A DNA stretch of 11,297 nt, from assembly GCA_028822945.1 (NCBI GenBank), contig JAPKCN010000042.1, forward strand, positions 1 through 11,297. Direction: 5' to 3'. A program made the position numbers and the translations under genes. The notes under the pieces are model-generated. The model worked only from the letters and a program-made list of their open reading frames with translations. It was not told the DNA's origin and did no database searches. Every line of letters begins with the position of its first letter. Within the stretch, counting starts at the first letter, position 1. Of the stretch, positions 6,408 to 11,297 are shown in pieces. This stretch comes from Porticoccaceae bacterium. Lineage in GTDB: Bacteria; Pseudomonadota; Gammaproteobacteria; Pseudomonadales; Porticoccaceae.

Positions 6408-7625
6408 ATGGATTTAGGTATTTCTGAGAAGTTAAGACCGATTCTTGACAAGGTTAAGGATTTTATCGATGTCGAAATAGCCCCGTTGGAACGCGAGTAT
6501 TTTGACGAGGTAGATAAAGGCGACCGATGGCAGTATACCGAACGCCAAACCGAGATACTCGAGGGACTCAAAGATCAGGCTAAACAGCGCAATCTATGGA
6601 ACTTCTTTCTCACTCATTACGAGGGCGGCTATGGGCTGAATACTGTTGAATATGCCTACATAGCCGAGGAAACGGGTCGGTCGCATTTGGCGCCAGAGGT
6701 TTTTAACTGCTCAGCTCCGGACACCGGTAATATGGAAGTGTTGGCACGCTACTGCAGCGCAGAACAAAAAGAGCGCTGGCTGGTGCCGCTGTTGGCGGGC
6801 GAGATGCGATCTGCTTACGCGATGACCGAACCGCAGGTTGCGTCCTCAGATGCGACTAATATTTCGATGTCCTGCGTTGCCGATGGCGATGAGTGGGTGC
6901 TCAACGGAGAAAAGATCTGGATTTCGGGTGTTGGCGATCCGCGCTGTGAAATTCTTATTGTTATGGTCAATACCGACCCCAATGGGCCGCGTCATGCGCA
7001 GCATTCGCAAGTGCTAGTGCCGCGCGCTACCGCCGGCGTAAAGTTACTGAGGCCGATGACGATTTTTGGTAGTGACGACGCGCCCCATGGTCACTTTCAC
7101 ATGCGTTTTAGTGACGTTCGGGTGCCGAAGGAGAACATGATCCTCGGCCAGGGCCGCGGTTTCGAGGTTGCCCAAGGCCGACTCGGACCTGGCCGTATTC
7201 ACCACTGTATGAGGGCTATAGGGCTCGCCGAGGCGGCATTAAAAATGCTCTGCGAGCGTGCTCTGAGTCGCAAGGCTTTTGGACGGTCTCTAGCAAAATT
7301 GGGCGGTAATGTGGATATTATTGCGGATGCAAGGATCGATATTGAAATGACTCGGTTATTGTGTTTAAAGACCGCGTGGCTAATGGATCATCAGGGAGTG
7401 GATGCCGCCCAGCCGTTTATTTCTATGATTAAAACTCAGGCGCCATCGATGGCATTAAAAGTTATTGATGAGGCTATGCAAATGTATGGGGGCTTGGGGA
7501 TATCGCAGGACACACCGCTGGCAGCTTGGTATGGTAGCATGCGCTGTTTGCGTTATGCCGATGGTCCGGATGCTGTTCACCGCATGGTTATTAGCCGTCG
7601 AGAGTTGGGCCAGTACAGTCAGTAA
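6408..7625 (+). CDS. ACAD10/11-type acyl-CoA dehydrogenase
   Basis: A 405-residue FAD-dependent acyl-CoA dehydrogenase closely resembling the dehydrogenase domain of eukaryotic ACAD10/ACAD11 and its bacterial relatives. The markers are NMEVLARYCSAEQKERWL at 108-125, YAMTEPQVASSDATNI at 137-152, the diagnostic QGRLGPGRIHHCMR at 256-269, QMYGGLGISQDTPLA at 358-372, and RYADGPDAVHR at 382-392. In this group ADGPD takes the place of the EGTSE loop that carries the catalytic glutamate of MCAD. It has no kinase-like (APH) domain, which human ACAD11 has at its N terminus. The ATG has AGAGGA seven bases upstream. It lies 150 bases after the heteromeric pair and has its own candidate operator, so it may be transcribed separately. 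The likely role is oxidation of long or branched acyl-CoAs; the exact substrate is unknown. Confidence 0.95.
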   Translation: MDLGISEKLRPILDKVKDFIDVEIAPLEREYFDEVDKGDRWQYTERQTEILEGLKDQAKQRNLWNFFLTHYEGGYGLNTVEYAYIAEETGRSHLAPEVFNCSAPDTGNMEVLARYCSAEQKERWLVPLLAGEMRSAYAMTEPQVASSDATNISMSCVADGDEWVLNGEKIWISGVGDPRCEILIVMVNTDPNGPRHAQHSQVLVPRATAGVKLLRPMTIFGSDDAPHGHFHMRFSDVRVPKENMILGQGRGFEVAQGRLGPGRIHHCMRAIGLAEAALKMLCERALSRKAFGRSLAKLGGNVDIIADARIDIEMTRLLCLKTAWLMDHQGVDAAQPFISMIKTQAPSMALKVIDEAMQMYGGLGISQDTPLAAWYGSMRCLRYADGPDAVHRMVISRRELGQYSQ

Positions 7626-7628
7626 ATG

Positions 7629-7648
7629 CGCTCAAAAGCGGTTTTTTT
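7629..7648 (+). terminator. Weak intrinsic terminator after the third dehydrogenase
   Basis: A short stem, CGCT (7629-7632) and AGCG (7637-7640), with a 4-base loop is followed by one G and seven T residues (7642-7648), starting just after the stop codon at 7625. The stem is only 4 bp, so termination would be inefficient, but position and T run fit. Confidence 0.4.
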
Positions 7649-7772
7649 GGGGTTTTACGACCTGTTACACCGGTAAAAGTGGTTTGCAAAAGGGAGTCAT
7701 ATTAGACCCGAGTTTGCTGTGAGTGGTGAGGTGTGAAGAGATAGGCCACTAGCTTTCTGCGCCATTAAAAAC

Positions 7773-7818
7773 TTTACAAGAAAAAAGAGTTTTACCAGAA
7801 TGTGTAGTAAGTTATAGA
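7773..7818 (+). promoter_or_regulatory. Candidate sigma-70 promoter for the quinone oxidoreductase gene
   Basis: Two overlapping pairs fit the consensus loosely: TTTACA (7773-7778) with CAGAAT (7796-7801) at 17 bases, or TTTACC (7791-7796) with TATAGA (7813-7818) at 16 bases. The region is AT-rich and lies 40-85 bases before the start codon. The stretch 7649-7772 shows nothing else recognisable. Confidence 0.35.
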
Positions 7819-7857
7819 TTCCGGACGGACTAAAAATTTGGATAAAAGAGGGATACT

Positions 7858-8835
7858 ATGAGAGCGTTAGTCTGCAGGGAATTTGGTAGATTTAGGAATC
7901 TTGCTGTGGAGCAACGCGATAGCGTTGAACCAGGTGCGGGTGAGGTGCTTATCGATGTTAAGGCCGCGGGCGTCAACTTCCCCGATATCTTAACCGTAGA
8001 GGGTAAATATCAAGTAAAACCAGAGCTGCCATTCGTGCCGGGTACCGAGGTGTCGGGCGTGGTTAGTCAGCTTGGCGAGGGAGTGACGACGCGTGCAGTT
8101 GGCGACGAAGTGGTTGGCACACTGCAAATTGGTGCTTTCGCCAATCAAGTGGTCACCTCAGAGTATTCGACTTTTTTGAAGGGTCGAAGTATGTCATTTG
8201 AACAGGCTGCAGGTTTTGCTGTAACCTTCGGTACCTCTTATTACGCACTTAAGCAACGTGCTCAATTACAGGCTGGCGAGACCGTTTTGGTGCTTGGTGC
8301 AGCAGGTGGTGTTGGGATCGCGACTATTCAGATAGCCAAGGCAATGGGTGCAACAGTGATTGCAGCTGCCAGCAGCGAAGACAAACTCGACTTCGCCTGT
8401 CAGGCAGGTGCCGATATGCGTATTAACTACACGACTGAAAACCTTAAAGACCAAGTTAAAGCGCTTACTAAAGGCAAGGGGGCCGATGTTGTTTATGATC
8501 CGGTAGGAGGTGATTTTTCAGAGCAGGCATTCCGCGCCATTGCGTGGGGAGGACGCTTTTTGGTGATTGGGTTTGCGTCGGGTCCAATTGCTAAGATGCC
8601 GCTTAATCTGGCCTTGTTGAAAGGGGCTGCGATAATCGGTGTTTTTTGGGGTGCTTGGTCTATGCGCGATCCGGTTGAGTCGCAAAATAACTTTAAAGAA
8701 TTAGTAGAGATGATCGACGACGGGGTGTTTTCACCGCTGGTTCCGCAAGTCTACCCACTACATGATTTTACCGCGGCTTTCGAAAGCATTGCCGAGCGTC
8801 GAGCGAAGGGTAAGGTTGTTTTGTCAATGACTTAG
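7858..8835 (+). CDS. NADPH:quinone oxidoreductase family protein (zinc-independent MDR)
   Basis: A 325-residue medium-chain dehydrogenase/reductase of the quinone-oxidoreductase (QOR) branch, of typical length. The N-terminal GroES-like domain includes AAGVNFPDIL at 36-45 and FVPGTEVSGVV at 59-69. The Rossmann domain carries the NADPH-binding AAGGVG at 148-153 within LGAAGGVGIATIQIAK. It lacks the cysteine/histidine zinc ligands of alcohol dehydrogenases, which fits the zinc-free branch. The reaction is a hydride transfer from NADPH to a quinone or an activated enone such as an enoyl thioester. GAGGG lies five bases before the ATG. It follows the dehydrogenases in the same direction with its own likely promoter, and ubiX follows 72 bases later. 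Its MRALVCREFG start is what I associate with family members near acyl-CoA dehydrogenase genes, so a role on an unsaturated CoA intermediate is plausible but inferred. Confidence 0.92.
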   Translation: MRALVCREFGRFRNLAVEQRDSVEPGAGEVLIDVKAAGVNFPDILTVEGKYQVKPELPFVPGTEVSGVVSQLGEGVTTRAVGDEVVGTLQIGAFANQVVTSEYSTFLKGRSMSFEQAAGFAVTFGTSYYALKQRAQLQAGETVLVLGAAGGVGIATIQIAKAMGATVIAAASSEDKLDFACQAGADMRINYTTENLKDQVKALTKGKGADVVYDPVGGDFSEQAFRAIAWGGRFLVIGFASGPIAKMPLNLALLKGAAIIGVFWGAWSMRDPVESQNNFKELVEMIDDGVFSPLVPQVYPLHDFTAAFESIAERRAKGKVVLSMT

Positions 8836-8907
8836 TTGCCCGTTTGGTAATTAGAGGCTCGGGATTATTGTGGCAAACTTGGCATCAAAAAGTATTAGGA
8901 TGGTCAT

Positions 8908-9477
8908 ATGCGGTTAATTATTGGACTGTCGGGTTCGAGTGGTGTTATTTATGGCATCCGACTGCTTCAGCTTTTGTCTCAGCGAAGTGATATAGAAACT
9001 CATCTGGTAATGAGCCAGAGTGCGCGTATGAATATTGGCATCGAAACCGATTGGTCGCTGGATGCGGTCGAAGCTTTAGCAAATGTGGTGCACAACAATA
9101 AGAACATAGCCGCGAGCATCGCAAGCGGTTCGTTTAAAACTGCTGGTATGATCATTGCGCCCTGTTCGATGAAGACGCTGTCTGGTGTGGTTAATTCGTA
9201 TGCCGACAATTTACTGATTCGCGCAGCAGACGTAATTTTGAAGGAACGCCGACGGCTATTATTGGTACCTCGCGAGTCGCCGTTGCATACCGGACACTGC
9301 GAATTACTGCTGCGAGCAAGCCAATTGGGTGCAATTATTTGTCCGCCAGCACCCGCATTTTACACAGTTCCCAAGTCGGTTGAGGACATCGTTGATCACA
9401 GCGTTGCACGACTGCTCGATCTATTCGATGTGGATGTACCAGAGTTAGTTCGCTGGCAGGGTAATAAACGCGACTAG
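8908..9477 (+). CDS. ubiX: Flavin prenyltransferase UbiX
   Basis: A 189-residue UbiX/Pad1 protein, full length and close to E. coli UbiX throughout. It joins a dimethylallyl group to FMN to make prenylated FMN, the cofactor of UbiD-type decarboxylases, including the one in ubiquinone synthesis. Visible family motifs are GLSGSSGVIYGIRLLQ at 6-21 (phosphate/flavin binding), APCSMKTLSGV at 84-94, RAADVILKERR at 105-115, PRESPLHTGH at 121-130 with the conserved E123, and PPAPAFYTVP at 146-155. AGGA seven bases before the ATG supports the start. The gene follows the quinone oxidoreductase by 72 bases with no clear terminator, so they may share a transcript. No ubiD is in the window; UbiX may serve a UbiD elsewhere in the genome. 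Confidence 0.96.
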   Translation: MRLIIGLSGSSGVIYGIRLLQLLSQRSDIETHLVMSQSARMNIGIETDWSLDAVEALANVVHNNKNIAASIASGSFKTAGMIIAPCSMKTLSGVVNSYADNLLIRAADVILKERRRLLLVPRESPLHTGHCELLLRASQLGAIICPPAPAFYTVPKSVEDIVDHSVARLLDLFDVDVPELVRWQGNKRD

Positions 9478-9581
9478 TTAGAATTTTGACGATATCCTTA
9501 ATAACCCTCAGAGCGTGTTGGGGGAGTCGTGCACTGGCTGCCGATTTGCTACTTATTAACTGCTGAAGGATCGTGTACAGC

Positions 9582-10673
9582 TTAATTCTCAGCAACTCGT
9601 GGCACTCTCGCCGAGATGCCACTGAGCAACTGATAGCCGTTAGTAGCGCAGTGCGCGGCGATCTCGTTAACAGACAAGTTTTGCCCCCATAGTATACTAG
9701 GATCACCTATATTGACCTCTGAAATATCGCTAACATCTACGCTGATCATATCCATCGATACGCGACCGACTAAGGGACAGCGTCGACCATTGATAAGGAC
9801 AGGCGTTCCATTCGGGGCGTGGCGTGGGTAGCCGTCGGCATAACCTACTGTCAGGGTTGCGATTCGCGATGTTCGTGCTGCAGTCCAGGTTCCTGCATAG
9901 CCAACCGACTCTCCCGCAGCGATCGAGCGCAGTGAGGTGACTGCTGATGTAAAGGTCATCACCGGTTGCAAACGGTGATCTTTGTATTGATCGACAAACG
10001 GGCTGTTGCCATACAACATATATCCAGGTCGCTGCCAATCGCGCTGCGCGCCGGGCCAGCCGAGTATGGCAGCCGAGTTAGCTAAGCTCTGTTGCAGTAT
10101 CGCGCCGTCCGCAACCGCTATGTCGGCGTAAACGCTATCATAAAGGGCCATCTGCTGGTAAGTCTTAGGGTCATCGAGATGATCGGCACTAGCAAAGTGC
10201 GAAGCGAGCACCATGTGGTTATGTACGTTGTCGCTGGCGGCCAACGCACAATAGGCGGCATTGACTTCATCGGCTTGGAATCCGAGGCGATGCATGCCGG
10301 TGTCGAGTCCTAGCCAGACACGCACTGGTTGCAGCAAAGATGCTTGCAAAAGATGCTTCAGTTGCTGGTTATTTTCAACCATTAACCATAATTGGTTGTC
10401 GGCAGCCACGCTGATTTCGTCGACACTAAAAGTACCCTCGAGAAGTAGAATAGGTTTGTCTATACCGAAACTGCGAAGTTCCAGCGCCTCTTCAATCGAA
10501 GCGACACCAAACGCTGGAGCGAGATTAAGCGCGTTACAGACTATTTCGGCACCATGCCCATAGGCATTCGCCTTGACCATTGGCATACAGTGCGCAGCAC
10601 TAGCCCCTTGAGCGATCGCATAGTTGTCGCGCAGGGCTTGCTGATTGATCAATACTCGAGTGGGTCTTGCCAT
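9582..10673 (-). CDS. alr: Alanine racemase
   Basis: A 363-residue fold-type III PLP enzyme that converts L-alanine to D-alanine for peptidoglycan. The PLP lysine is K34 in PMVKANAYGHG (31-41). LDTGMHRLGF at 123-132 contains the phosphate/cofactor-region arginine R129. The second catalytic base is Y259 in SVGYAGTW (256-263). CPLVGRVSMDMISVD at 299-313 is the C-terminal domain signature. I start the protein at the ATG at 10673 (MARPTRVLINQQAL), which matches the family N terminus. An in-frame TTG at 10730 would add 19 residues with no family likeness. No strong Shine-Dalgarno is visible before either. It converges on ubiX across about 100 bases in which I see no clear terminator. The gene lies downstream of a transporter gene on the same strand, 119 bases away. 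Confidence 0.95.
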   Translation of the reverse strand: MARPTRVLINQQALRDNYAIAQGASAAHCMPMVKANAYGHGAEIVCNALNLAPAFGVASIEEALELRSFGIDKPILLLEGTFSVDEISVAADNQLWLMVENNQQLKHLLQASLLQPVRVWLGLDTGMHRLGFQADEVNAAYCALAASDNVHNHMVLASHFASADHLDDPKTYQQMALYDSVYADIAVADGAILQQSLANSAAILGWPGAQRDWQRPGYMLYGNSPFVDQYKDHRLQPVMTFTSAVTSLRSIAAGESVGYAGTWTAARTSRIATLTVGYADGYPRHAPNGTPVLINGRRCPLVGRVSMDMISVDVSDISEVNIGDPSILWGQNLSVNEIAAHCATNGYQLLSGISARVPRVAEN

Positions 10674-10755
10674 GGACGATAGTTCGCTATATGACGCGTT
10701 GGGTGATTCGTCATGATACTTCGAATACAACCGCTGCCGCCACTTTTGATGCGCG

Positions 10756-10783
10756 ACTATAGAGTTACCCTCAGCTGCATTAA
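10756..10783 (-). promoter_or_regulatory. Candidate promoter for alr
   Basis: On the minus strand TTAATG (10783-10778) and TATAGT (10761-10756), 16 bases apart, form a sigma-70-like pair in the gap between the transporter stop and the alr start, about 85 bases before the ATG. The -10 box is good and the -35 box is weak. It would let alr be transcribed independently. Confidence 0.35.
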
Positions 10784-10792
10784 CGTCGTTGT

Positions 10793-11297
10793 TTAGCTAT
10801 TCAAGTCTTCGGTAAGATGACGATAACGGCGGTTCTCGTACCAAAATATGTAGCCACCCGAAAACAGGATGATAGCGGCACCGACAAGGGTTTGCCACGG
10901 CGGTTGCTCGTTAAGAACTATGACTGCAAGAATCAATGCGAACAGTAGCCTGGTATAACGAAAAGGCGATATAACCGACATATCACCAAGCCGCGTGGCG
11001 AGGACTATGGCGTTATAAGAGAGTCCTCCAGCGAGAATGACACCGCCGAGTAATAGCCATTGATGACCCGTGGGAGCGACAAAGGGTTGAAAAAACGGTG
11101 TGGCGATTAAACCTGACAGGGCATAGGCTAAAAAAGCGTAGGTAGACACGGTCAAGGTTGGAATGCGGGCTCGAATTACGCGTGTCGATATATCGCGGAT
11201 AGCCAAGCATAGAGTACCTAAGACCGCCAGTAATGAAGCCGGTTGAAAGGCATTTGAGCCGGGTCGAAGAATCAATAAGACGCCTACAAAGCCGATG
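10793..11297 (-). CDS. DMT/EamA-family transporter, N-terminal part outside window
   Basis: An inner-membrane transporter of the drug/metabolite (EamA) superfamily. The window holds only the C-terminal 167 residues; the frame runs open through the right edge, and family members of about 300 residues imply that the first EamA repeat lies outside. The visible part opens with IGFVGVLLILRPG, the usual end of the first repeat. It then shows about five hydrophobic segments: ASLLAVLGTLCLAI, YAFLAYALSGLIATPFF, WLLLGGVILAGGLSY, LLFALILAVIVLNE and LVGAAIILFSGGYIFWY, ending in a charged tail (ENRRYRHLTEDLNS). RYTRLLFALI and the following LNEQPPW are typical of the second EamA repeat. The cargo cannot be predicted. 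An apparent TTG start at 11275 is not the real start because coding continues upstream of it. Confidence 0.9.
   Translation of the reverse strand, partial: IGFVGVLLILRPGSNAFQPASLLAVLGTLCLAIRDISTRVIRARIPTLTVSTYAFLAYALSGLIATPFFQPFVAPTGHQWLLLGGVILAGGLSYNAIVLATRLGDMSVISPFRYTRLLFALILAVIVLNEQPPWQTLVGAAIILFSGGYIFWYENRRYRHLTEDLNS

Noticed and set aside
7465..7722. Open frame of 85 codons overlapping the end of the third dehydrogenase.
   Set aside because: It is a shadow frame of a strongly conserved gene, runs into non-coding sequence and shows no family likeness.
9478..9581. Looked for a bidirectional terminator between convergent ubiX and alr.
   Set aside because: No convincing stem with an adjoining T run was found in this gap.
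10674..10730. N-terminal extension of alanine racemase from a TTG at 10730.
   Set aside because: The 19 extra residues are unlike alanine racemases, and the ATG at 10673 gives a standard 363-residue protein.

Overview
The window looks like a chromosomal segment of a Gram-negative gammaproteobacterium, probably a marine one of the Cellvibrionales/Spongiibacteraceae kind. The base for this is a UbiX very close to the E. coli protein, a TesB close to the E. coli protein, mid-range GC by eye, and the mixture of lipid-catabolism genes. The genus cannot be fixed from the sequence alone. There are no rRNA, tRNA, insertion-sequence or CRISPR features. Every intact gene has a recognisable family, and I found no clearly undescribed system.

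Layout. (1) Left edge, 1-1013: a short CATCGG hexamer tandem repeat, then the wreck of a TetR-family regulator that appears to have been a two-domain (double TetR) protein. It is still readable in one frame but is broken by several nonsense codons. (2) 1049-2647, plus strand: an iron-dependent alcohol dehydrogenase and a small hot-dog (4HBT) thioesterase, 12 bases apart and probably co-transcribed. (3) 2681-3559, minus strand: acyl-CoA thioesterase II (TesB), convergent with the previous pair, with a hairpin across the junction. (4) A 363-base divergent intergenic region carrying a perfect 8-bp inverted repeat. (5) 3923-6257: two adjacent acyl-CoA dehydrogenases. The first keeps a candidate catalytic glutamate and the second appears to have lost it, as in heteromeric alpha2beta2 dehydrogenases. 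(6) 6408-7625: a third acyl-CoA dehydrogenase of the ACAD10/11 type. (7) 7858-8835: a zinc-independent NADPH:quinone oxidoreductase-like MDR protein. (8) 8908-9477: UbiX flavin prenyltransferase, with no UbiD in view. (9) Minus strand, 9582 to the right edge: alanine racemase and, upstream of it, a DMT/EamA transporter truncated by the window edge.

How the genes fit together. Segments 2 to 7 read as an acyl-CoA catabolic island: oxidation of an alcohol or aldehyde, alpha,beta-dehydrogenation of several acyl-CoAs (including a probably bulky or branched substrate for the heteromeric pair), a reductase for enoyl or quinone-like intermediates, and two unrelated thioesterases that can free CoA from dead-end thioesters. 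The local TetR regulator is dead, so the island must be controlled by something else or be unregulated. A shared GCTTAACTGG word upstream of tesB and of the third dehydrogenase is a candidate operator. The right-hand end (ubiX, alr, transporter) looks like ordinary housekeeping sequence.
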